From assembly GCA_028751875.1 (NCBI GenBank), contig CM054165.1, positions 27,410,323-27,474,322 on the forward strand: DNA of 64,000 nt, in the 5' to 3' direction. Under the pieces are notes generated by a model, which had not been told where the DNA came from, did no database searches, and saw nothing but the letters and a program-made list of their open reading frames with translations. Shown piece by piece: positions 11,358-21,800 of this stretch. Numbering within the stretch: position 1 is the first letter of the stretch; every line of letters begins with the position of its first letter. Made by a program: the position numbers and the translations under genes. This stretch comes from Rapana venosa (lineage: Eukaryota; Mollusca; Gastropoda; Neogastropoda; Muricidae).

Positions 11358-12437
11358 ATTCATCATCATCATCATCATCAGACCCGTGACCTTGGCGGTC
11401 GTGGGGGAGACATGAAAGACGATGCCGTGGTAAGCCTCCTCCATCCATCTCGGTCCTCGGCTCTGCGCAGTAGTGCCGAGTCATTCATCCTGGTCCATTC
11501 TCTGATGTTGTCCATCCATGACTTGTTCTGTCTTCCCCTCCTTCTGCCACCTTCGAGTGTTCCCTGCAGTACTGTTTTGGGCAGAGTGTTGTGGCGGGTG
11601 ACGTGGCCGAACCATGTCAGCTTTTTCTTCTTGACGATGGTGAGAAGGGGTTCCTGTGGACCTGCCAGCCGTGTTATTTGACTCTTGACAAATTCGTTGG
11701 TCTTTCGTTCTCTCCAGGATATGCCCAGTAGTTTTCTATGGCATTTTGTTTCGAATGACTGGATTCGCTTTGCTGTTTCAGCAGTCAATGTCCAGGTTTC
11801 ACTTCCGTACAGCAGGATCGACTGAATTAGGGCTTTGTAGAGCTTTAGTTTGATTGGGAAACTGATCTCTTTACTTTTCCATATGGTGGTGAGTTTTGTC
11901 ATGGAAGATGTTGCCATGGCTATTCTGACTTTGATTTCTGTCGTCGATCGCCCGTCCTTTGTGAGTGTAGCGCCGAGGTATTTAAAAGCGTCTACCTCCT
12001 CCAGTTGTTGGCCGTTCATGTAAATTTTAGCGGTGGCATTGCTCGTGCTGTTCACAAGTACTTTACTTTTCTCCGAGCTCACCTCCATCCCATATGCTCC
12101 AGCTCTGTTCTCAAGTCTGGTCGTAAGATCTTGCAGCTCTGTGTTACTTCCGCCCATGAGGTCAATGTCATCGGCAAACCGTAAGTTGTTGAGGGGTCTG
12201 CCGCCAATGGAGATGGTAGGGTGGAAGTCATGGAGGGTCTCTCTCATGATGTTTTCCAAGAACAGATTGAACAGGACTGGAGATAACAGGCATCCTTGTC
12301 GGACCCCAACTGTGGTTTTGAAGTAGTCTCCGACCTGATTGTTCAGAAGGACTGCACTGCTTGCAGTGTTGTATAGTGCTTGAATGGTTTGCACTAGTCC
12401 TTCTTCAATGCCAAACATTCTGAGGACCTGCCACAGA
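11358..12437 (-). mobile_element. RTE-like LINE, 3' half, open frame
   Basis: A minus-strand frame is open across this interval. It shows GVRQGCLLSPVLFNLFLEN (RT motif B region), the catalytic FADD in RFADDIDLMGG, the thumb with YLGATLTKDG and LLYGSETWTL, and the basic tail with GRQNKSW and WRRL typical of animal endonuclease/RT LINE proteins. RT motif A and the endonuclease are absent, so the element is 5'-truncated near 12,437; the frame continues to 12,577 into unrelated repeat sequence. The 3' end carries a TGATGA microsatellite (11,358-11,378 on the minus strand), a tail type known for RTE elements. Confidence 0.85.
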
Positions 12438-12444
12438 TGACATT

Positions 12445-12522
12445 TTTTTATTAGCGCAACGCATAATTTCTGCTCATACGACTCGCAACAACAGTTGCTG
12501 TCTGAGCGTTCGATGAGGACGA
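12445..12522 (+). repeat. Repeat D, decayed copy
   Basis: It contains ACAGTTGCTGTCTGAGCG followed by TTCGA, the same end as the copies at 27,093-27,187 and 53,058-53,152. The left part is diverged. Confidence 0.5.
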
Positions 12523-12579
12523 AAAAGATTTGTAAAATATTAACTCCAGCAGTGTGTTCAGGTGTACTGGTTGGCATGC

Positions 12580-13032
12580 ACAGTTTATTTATTTATTATT
12601 TATTTATTTATTTATTTATACCACTTTTAGTCACGGCAGATTTCTCTGCGTGAAATTCGGGCTGCTCTCCCCGGGGAGAGCGCGTCGCCACAAGACCAGC
12701 GCCACCCTTTTTTTTTTTTTTTTTTTTTTTTAGTTTTTCTTCTGTCTGCATCTGTATTTGTTTTCCTATCAGAGTGGCTTTTTTCTAAGAATTTTGCCAG
12801 GGACAACTCACTTGTTGCCGTGGGTTCTTTAACGTGCGCTGAATAATTTTATGCAACACACGGGACCTCGGGTTATCGTCTCATCCGAAAGACTAGCGCC
12901 CAGACCACCACTCATGGTCAAATGGATGGGGGAAAAGTTTCGGGCCCAAACGGGATTTGAACCACCGCACACTTCCGACCCGGACTTTTCGTTTTCTAGA
13001 CAGGCGCGTTACCTCTAGACCACCGATCCACC
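12580..13032 (-). mobile_element. SINE-B
   Basis: Nearly full copy. The tRNA-like head is at the right: on the minus strand GGTGGTCTAGAGGTAACGCG fits an A box and GGTTCAAATCCCG fits a B box. The middle carries the CTCATCCGAA core shared with SINE-A. The 3' end runs into a TTTA microsatellite (12,580-12,618), and a T run at 12,709-12,732 interrupts the body. Confidence 0.85.
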
Positions 13033-13061
13033 ATAGTTGATGCCATGCCTATCTCTGCTGC

Positions 13062-13105
13062 TAGCAGTTGCTGCTGTTGCTGCTGCTGCTGTAATAATAA
13101 TAATG

Positions 13106-13180
<75 letters not shown>

Positions 13181-13250
13181 GGAACTTATATAGCGCTATA
13201 TCTTGCAAAGACAAATCAAAACGCGATGCATTCGACCTATTCTTACACAG
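13062..13250. repeat. CTG then AAT microsatellite with SINE-type tail
   Basis: A short CTG/TTG run is followed by an AAT run to about 13,178. Then comes AATGGAACTTATATAGCGCT and CTTGCAAAGACAAATCAAA, which is the SINE-A distal tail on the minus strand (compare 27,188-27,260). Apparent poly-Ile and poly-Asn frames are translation of the microsatellite. Confidence 0.75.
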
Positions 13251-14517
13251 TCATGCAACCAATGACAAAATGATCAATAGTTTAAACAAACAAATATTAC
13301 AAACATGGCACGCTGATGATATGATGATGATGCTCTCAAGAACACTACACCTGTCTCTGTTGGTGTGCCACTCTCCCCTACTGCTGATAACCAGAAGGAC
13401 AGTGCGCCTGCTTGTGACTCTGGCCTCAAAGAAAAAAAAAAGATATATCTAAAACATTTCGTTGCATTTCTTTCTTTCTTGTTTTTTGTGCCAAGAAAAC
13501 TTCGAGCATTCTCGGGGTGAAGATGCATGGTGTTACTTCATGTGTGACCTGTGCAAATGACTTTAAGCCTGATGTGTGTGATTGATTGTAGTGGATTAGC
13601 TTTGATTTGTTGTTGCTGTTGTTGTTGTTCATAGGTAAAGATATTGAGATGTTATTATTTCATTAATCATTTTAAACAGAAATATTGTGGACTTATCGTT
13701 TACACTTCCGAATCTCTTTTGAAGTGGTGACCCACAACTTTACTGCCAAAACAATTTACTAATAGCATCTACAGCATCTTTATTTTCTCGTTATTAATGC
13801 TATTTTTGTAAACATTTTGTTTGCAGAACAAGTGACTGGTATTTCTAATTATATTTTTAAATCATGATTTATTTCTTAATTTTAGTGAAAAGATTATTGT
13901 GTCCCAACCTGACCTAGAAGCAGGCCAAGTCAGGACACTTTGGGCAGTCACTTTAACCATGAATTACAAATAAACGCTTACTCATTTGAACTATTTTCTG
14001 GTTTTTCTACTATTTCTGAATATATAAGCATTTGTTTCAAATTGTTTTATGTATCACGTGTGTACTTATACACGAGTGAGAGCAAAAATGAGAAAAAATG
14101 TCCTAACCTGCCCTTGTCTCCCCTATAGTGTGTGCAATTACCACACATTGTAGACAATTAAGGGTTGTGCCTTTGCAGTTGTGTCTTGAATGTTTTATTG
14201 TCTTGACGTCAGTAGATCTGCGCTTGCAAGGATTTCTCTGGATAAGATGATAAAGTTGTTCTGAATCTTGAACGAAGACGGGTAAAATAGTGTTCTGGTT
14301 TTAATGAGCTCAACGACACTTTGTAAGATTAGGCAGATTTGGTTAAGTTTCGGTTAAAAACGTATTTTCCCCTTCTAGCCAAGGGAAACTACTCTTTCCG
14401 TATAAATCTTGTTTCCGTTTACACCAGCTGGAGTAACACCGAAGAGCGTAAAACCGGGTGTTTATTATCAATATTATCTAGATAGATTTGAAGAAGTCTA
14501 AGAATTCTGATTGTGAA
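13250..14517 (+). promoter_or_regulatory. Upstream region of GTF2E2
   Basis: This is the only repeat-poor stretch next to the first coding exon, so it probably holds the promoter and 5' UTR. There is no obvious TATA box at a fixed place. A perfect CRE palindrome lies at 14,204-14,211. The transcription start cannot be fixed from sequence alone. Confidence 0.45.
14204..14211. promoter_or_regulatory. CRE-like palindrome TGACGTCA
   Basis: A perfect 8-bp CREB/ATF site about 310 bp before the GTF2E2 start codon. An 8-mer can occur by chance; its position upstream of a housekeeping gene makes it worth noting. Confidence 0.4.
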
Positions 14518-14668
14518 ATGGATCCAGCTTTGTTAAAGGAAAGAGAGGCTTTTCTGAAGCGGGCCAGAGCTCAACCGTCTGTTGAAAAACGGAAAATCAA
14601 ACCGAGCAGTGATGAAAATGTCAGCAAGAAGGCCAAACCCAGCAAGCCTCCGGTGGCCAGAACAGCGA
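14518..14668 (+). CDS. GTF2E2: GTF2E2 coding exon 1
   Basis: Fifty codons plus one base encode MDPALLKEREAFLKRA and a Lys/Ser-rich linker ending PPVARTA. The donor is GTATGT at 14,669. The split codon A|AG gives Lys across the junction with exon 2. Confidence 0.9.
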
Positions 14669-17600
14669 GTATGTTGATCAGTTCAGTTTTGAAATTATTA
14701 GTACTATCACTAGATTAGATTTATCAAACTAGTAGAATAGCTTGTGCAAACAGAAAGTGTTTGGGGGGGGGGGGAGGGGGGAGACACGGGTATATAAAAT
14801 AAAAATATTGTATGACATTGAACATTATTCATTTTTATTGCTCTCAGTATACTGTATAGTAGTTAGTACAAGTTACGACTTATTTTCCTGAATCTATTTA
14901 AGCACATGTATATATATTGTATACATTAACACACACACAAGCACACACACACACACACAGTGACACACACACATACAGACACACACTCTATACACTTTCT
15001 GTGACACAAACTGACAGAGTGACAGACATAGTCACATACACAGTCAGTGAGACACACATGTAAAAAAAAACACTATAAGAGTGTCCAAAACCACACTCAT
15101 TTCACTACTTTATCATTTTATATTTGAAGAATACATCATTTACATACATGTATACTACATTTAATGTATAAATCTATATTTTTTTATTGGGATTTTTTTC
15201 TTTTTATTTGTTCCTCAGCTAGAGCTCTCACTCTCAGTCTCAGGTTTAGTAAAGGTACTTAATGGTTAGAGTTTTTGTGTATGTGACCCTTTTTACCCAC
15301 CATTTAGGTAGCTGCATTCCAACTGCAGGTATCATTTGCAAAAAAAAACATGAATAGTACTTTAGAGAGATACCATATGATATTCATATATTATATGTCC
15401 TTGGAATTTTCAGCTGTTGAATGTCTTTTTTTATCTTTATTTTTGTGCCGGGGAAGGGGATGGGAGGTGTGGAAGGGGTTGCAGGATGCATGCTGGGTAT
15501 GTTTGTGTCGTCCGGGCCACCAGCCTTCATTCCACAAAAGGCAGATAGGATTTTAATGAGTGCATAACAATAAAATGTCTTGCTTGCATTCAGACATGGG
15601 ACCTTGATTCACAGACTGAATCCAAAAGACATATGAGAGGAATGAAATCAGAACCACAGGTAAATTCAACAAACAAGCTGATGAACTTGCGAAACAGGGA
15701 GCACAGAAAGAACAGTGCGAAAGCAGCCTCAGGGACGACTACCACCATCCCAAAAAAGTAGAACAAGTCATACAGGGACCGACATTAAGCATTGTCCGAC
15801 TGCCCGGGGCAACTGAATTGCCAATTTGGGCAAGCGAAGTTCACGGTAAACTTGCCCAACCAGGCAAGTTAAAATTTTGACAAGCAACCCTTGCTTTTCT
15901 CTTGCCTGACGATTATCTTATGCTCGATGCTGACCATTCAAGTTTAGAGCAGACGATCTTTCGATCTTTTCTTTTCTCGACTTTGTGCGCAGACCTATTC
16001 TAGGTCAGCACAGGCACTGCGCAGTGCACAGTGCCAGAGCAGACAATCGTTTCCTGTGTAGGCCTAAGCTTATCAAAAAAGAATGGTACCATTCCCTTTT
16101 CTGTGAAACTTAGCCCACTGGCTTGGCCTAGTTTCTGTTACACAGCATTGCTGAGTGCTCGTGCTATTTTAAGTTTTCCATGAAGAACATCTTTTCAGTT
16201 CAGTCGGCCACGCAGTATTATATTCTTATCAACACTTTCAATTACGACTATCATGGCTCAAAGATCGTTGATGCCATTCAGTTTCACTAAAAGATCTGAT
16301 TCTACGTCGAAGGCCTCGGATGAAGCAGAAGTTGAAAATAAGGCAAAACGAAGAAAACAACAGAAGGCCAATTACGAGGAAGATTTTAGTGAGGTTATGT
16401 GGGCAAGTGCAAAACCCATTCAGGCAAGTGATTTTTCCTGTGACTTGCCCGACTGGTTAAGTGGGGAAAAAAGTTAATGTCGATCCCTGTCATAATTCTA
16501 AGACTCCTCACTGGGCACTACAGGCTAATTCACCACATATCCACAAAGCTGAAACTCGTTCCTTCTCCCCTGTGTGCCTGTGGTAAAGAAAACCAGACAG
16601 GCGAGCACATGCTTCAGAGGTGCACACTATTCAGTGACCTGAGGAAGATTGTGTGGCCGACGGAGCTAACCCTGCAAACCAAGCTGTACAGCCCACGAGA
16701 GGAGCTGGAAGAGACATGCCATTATTTTTCCCAGACACATCTGACGGTGTAAAAAAGTTAACAAGAGAACTTCTGAGAAGAAGAAATTCAGACCAAAAAG
16801 TGATGTCAGACAAACGCCTTGGCACTAGCAGAAGCTGGAACATGTATGTAATTGTAAGGCATGTAATGATGTATGCCTTTATAACAGTGTAGTGAAGGGA
16901 GTCCCGAAAATGTCTTTTACTCTGAGAAAAGCTTCTACTAAAGTGTCTGTAGATCAGTTTGTCTTTATGTTTTTATGTTTTGTTTTGTTTGTTTTACTGG
17001 TATACATTACAACATTGTTTACAGAAATTTCACAAATAACACAAGCAAAAGTATAAATAGCCGTAACTTGCCTAAGTTATCACTGATCATTGAAAAATAA
17101 TGGACATATATTTCAATCATCCACATACACTGATACTGGTAATCAGTCTTGAAATCATTTCAGGGTCGATCCTGATTTAAGTTTGTTTGGTGGTGTTTTT
17201 TTTATATATATATATTCTTTTTTTTATCTTTTTGATTGGCACACATATTAATTACTGATTTAAAATTGTAAAGGAAAGCATAATTGTATTGTAATGCATA
17301 CCTATTTCCAATAATTGATCTATTTAACTTTTTTAAGGATAATACATTAAATACAATTTTCAAGTATTTATTCTCAATAATGTTATGGACCAGTAGGTAA
17401 GAATTTCAGACAACATAATTTCTTGACATGGCTTAAGACCAGAACTTGTACAGATGTATACATGTATGTACGTACACGTATACATGTATACATGTATGTA
17501 TGTACATTATCTATGTTTCAGAGCCTCTGGACTATAAGACAGCCCAAGGCAGTACCAACTATCGCTTTGCTGTGCTGGCCAGAATCGTCAAACGCTTAAA

Positions 17601-18835
17601 GGTCAGGGAGACCTTCTTCTCAAAAGTTTTGCTCTTTATGTGTGCATGTGTGTGCATGTGTATGTGTGGTTGTGTGTGTGTCACTGTGTGTGTGTCACTG
17701 TGTGTGTGTGTGCGTGTGTGTGTGCGTATGTATGCAACAAAAAAAAAAAAGGAGGGTTAAGCAGCCCAAACTTAATATTTTTTAGGTTTCACAGTTTTTA
17801 TTTTAAATGTCCAGATCTGTCATTATCATATTATGATTTCATAGCTTTTTTTAAAAACAAAATCTGTATTATTATAACTAAAGTGTCCTAGCTTCTCCAA
17901 GATTTCGCCGTTTCTGAAATTGCCCCCATCTCTGTTGCTCCCCAAATTTTGTTTCTTTGTTGTGGGTTTAAAAAAATGTACTGCATTGGTTTAACAGATG
18001 CTGAAAATATCTTTTGTCTTCTTTTCTTCTTCTTCTTCTTCTTCTTCTCTTCTTCTTTTTTCTTCTTCTTCTTCTTTCTTCTTCTTCTTCTTCTTCTTCT
18101 TCTTCTTCTTTCTTCTTCTTCTCTCTTCATCATCATCTTCTTCTTCGTCTCCTTTGTCTCTTTCTTCTTCTTCCTAAAGTTCCTCCTCTTCTTCTTTTCT
18201 TCTTCATGCTCTTTCTTCTCCTCCTCTTCTTCTTTCTTCTTTACCATCATTACCGCCTCCACCACCACTACCACCACCACCACCGCTTTCAATTTCATCA
18301 TCACCATTGTCACCACCACCACCACCACCTTCATCACCACCACCACAATCATCAACATCACCATCATCATGACCACATTCTCATCATCATCATTCTTCTC
18401 TCCCCCCTCCCCCCTCCCTCCCACCCCAGTTTCTCGAGCTCAACGTTCACCAGTAGTGTTAAGATTTTAGTATATATAATTATTATATAGCGACCATTTT
18501 TGCCCACCATGAAGGTAGCTGCATTCCAGCTCCAGGCATTGGTGAAGTCCTTCGGATGAGACTATAAACCGAGGCCCCGTGTGCGAACGCATGCAGAACA
18601 TCTTGCGCACACGTTCAATCCTGTTCCGCTCTTCGAAAAAAGAGTAGGCCATTGTGTGCCGGTGGGAACAGATGACAAAATTGACAAAACCGCATACACA
18701 CGGGGACTGGTTATTAAAAAAAAAAATTAACCTTGATAAAAAAAATTAAAAAATTTTTTTTTAAGTTATCTGAGCACTTTGATTTGTTGCATGACAAGAT
18801 TCAGCGCTATATAAATTCCATACATTATTATTATT

Positions 18836-18868
<33 letters not shown>

Positions 18869-21800
18869 TGTCTGTGCAGAGCAAGCACCTGGAGGGGGAC
18901 ACAGAAGCGCTGCTGCTGGAGGAACTCCTGGACGAAACCAATCAGCTGGATGTCACCAACTCCGTCAAACACTGGCTGCAGACAGAGGTGAGTCTGCGCT
19001 GCGCTGCGCTGTACTGTACTACATGGCACGGCACTGCACTGCGTTATGCTGCACTGCACAGCTCTGCGCTGTGTTACACTACGCTACATTACACTGCATT
19101 GCGCTGCACTTTGCTACACTGCACCGCTACACTGCACAGCACTTTGCTACACTGCACAGTTCTGCACTATGCTACACTACATTACACTGCACTGAACTAT
19201 GCTACACTGCACTACACTACACTACACTGCACTGCTCTACACTACACTACACTGAACTGCACTACACTATGACACTACGCTGCACTACACTACTACGCTG
19301 CACTACACTACGCTGCACTACACTACACTACGCTGTATTACACTACACTATGTTACACTACACTACGATATACTGCTTTGCACTACACTACACCTCACTG
19401 CACAGCAATTCACTACACTACACAGCACTGCACTGTGCTGCACTGCACTACACTGCACTGCACAGCACTATGCTACACTACACTACACTGCACAGGGCTG
19501 CGCTACTCTACACTGCACTAGACTACACTACACTATACTGTGCCACACCATACCACACCACACCACACCACACTGCTCTACACCACACCACACCACACCA
19601 CACTACACCCCACCACACCACACTACACTACACTATACTTCATTTCACTACACTACACTACACATGTATGCATATAGTTGCTTCCCTGTTTTTGCTGCCA
19701 AAAACAATGTTAATTGAAACGCTGTATAGTAGGTTTCCAGGTACACTCAAATCCACAATTATTTTCAAGAGTTCCTTGTCAATGTCATAGTGAAACTCAT
19801 TTGTTTCCACCAAAACAAAACAAAAGTTTATTGAGCCATTTTATAGATGGTTCCCTGTTATTACTGTGAAAAACAACATTTATGGAATAACTGTATAGTA
19901 GGTTGTCCAATTACATTGGAGACAAAAATTATTGGAGTCCCTTGTAGCTGCAAAACATAACTGTGACCTTCCCTCCACCATCTATCTATCTGTCCCGTAG
20001 TCTGACGACCGTGGGGGCACCCTCAAAGACTCAGCAACCAGTTCCCTCCATTCCTCTCTCTTTTCTGCCTTTCTCAGGGTTTTGTTGAGTTCTAGGCCTG
20101 TCCATTCACTGATGTTATCCTCCCAGCTCTTCCTTGGTCTGCCTCTTCTTCTTCCTCCTTGGACAGTGCCTTGCAAAACTGTCTTTGTAATTCCTTGGAT
20201 CTTGTGACATGCCCATACCACTTAAGTTTACACGCTTTTTCACGATCGTTAGAAGGTTCTCATAGGGTCCAATGGTTTGCTGGATTCTGTTATGCACGCT
20301 TTCGTTGCTTATGTGGTCTTTGTAGGAGATGCCAAGGAGTCTCCGAAAGCAACTCATCTCCACTGCCTGTACTCTCTCTCCAAATCTGCAGTCAGGGTCC
20401 ATGATTCACAGGCATACAGAAATATGGATATGACAAGGGAGCGCATTAGTCTGATCTTGGAGATAAGTGAGATATTCTTATCTCTCCAGATGGTGTTTAG
20501 TTTTGACAAAGCTGTTATTGTCTGTGCAGTCCTGCATACACTTCTGCTTGGATCCCTGGTCGGATACAATGGCTCCCAGGTACTTGAAGCTTTGAACTGT
20601 TTCCAGCTTCTGGTCATTAACCCTGATATCAGTGCTAATGCCGTTGGTGTTATTAGTCATCAGTTTGGTCTTCTCTGCACTGATTTCCATGCCGTATGTT
20701 TTGGAGGCCTTATCCAAGTGTTCTGTTAGGCTGGCAAGCTCTTTTTCTGATCCTGCTATTCCATCAATGTCATCTGCGAAGCGGAGGTTTGTGATCGTTC
20801 TGCCACCAATGCTGACTGATCCTTCATGATGTTCCAGTGCATCAGCCATGATTCTCTCAAGGAAGATGTTGAAAAGAGTGGGCGAGAGTAGACAGCCCTG
20901 CCTTACTCCAACTGTTGTTCGAAACCAATCTCCAATGTTGTTGTTGTAGTACACTGCACTGGTGGCCTCGCTGTACAGCTGTTTGATGACTCTGATCAGG
21001 TTTGCATTGATGCTGTACAAATTCATGGTTACCCACAAAGCTGCATGCCACACCCTGTCAAATGCCTTCTTAAAATCGATAAATACATGGTAAAGGTCTT
21101 GTTGATGTTGAAGGTACCGCTCACATAGTATTCTGAGGTTGAATATCTGTTCTGTTGTGCTGCGCCCTGCTCTGAAACCTGCTTGTTCCTCAGCAATGAT
21201 GGTCTCTGCTTGCGGCTTCAGTCTATTCAATATTATCTGCAGCATGACCCTGCTTGGGTGACATATGAGGCTGATTGTGCGGTAATTCTGGCATTGTTGT
21301 AGATTTCCTTTCTTGGGGAGGGTGATGATGAGTGACTGCGTCCATGGTGTTGGCCATTTTCCTGTCTGCCAGATCTTGTTGCAGATTCTTAGTAGGGCGC
21401 TGATCATGGCTTCCCCTCCAGCTTGGACCAACTCAGCTGGATGTTGTCAGCCCCTGCTGACTTCCCCTTTTTCAGTGATCTGACTGCTGTTTCCACTTCT
21501 TCTCGGAGGATAGGGTGACTGTCTGTGTCTTTGCTGTCGGGTACATTAAGGACTTCTGGATCTCCTGCGGTTCTATAGTTATACAGGTCGGAGCAGTATT
21601 CTGTCCATCTGTTCAGAATATCCTGGTCGTCAGTGAGACACTTCCCATTTTTGTCTTGGATTGTTAAACCTTTTCTCTGTTTCGTGCTAGTCAGGTCTTT
21701 CACCAGCTGATATGCTTTCTTGCTATTGTTTTTCTTGATGTTCTCTTCAATGTCTTGGCACTGTTCACCGATCCATTTCTCTTTGCCTCCGTCATGGACT

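Noticed and set aside
11378..12577. A functional 399-residue reverse transcriptase gene
   Set aside because: It lacks RT motif A and the endonuclease, and its first 47 residues come from unrelated repeat sequence. It is a 5'-truncated LINE.
14488..14517. An extended N-terminus of GTF2E2 starting before 14,518
   Set aside because: The extension has no ATG (it starts with TTG), while MDPALL at 14,518 matches the known family start.
16253..16477. The 74-residue frame in the MITE as an independent gene
   Set aside because: It is wholly inside the transposon and ends at the right TIR. It is kept only as a possible transposase remnant.
17888..18490. Long Ser/Phe-, Lys/Glu- and His-rich frames on both strands
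   Set aside because: Translation of CTT, GAA and CAC trinucleotide repeats.
18733..19790. Frames of 179 and 255 codons rich in Thr, Tyr, Leu, His and Cys
   Set aside because: They are the pentamer satellite. Only the exon 3 part is real coding sequence, and it leaves by a good GTGAGT donor.
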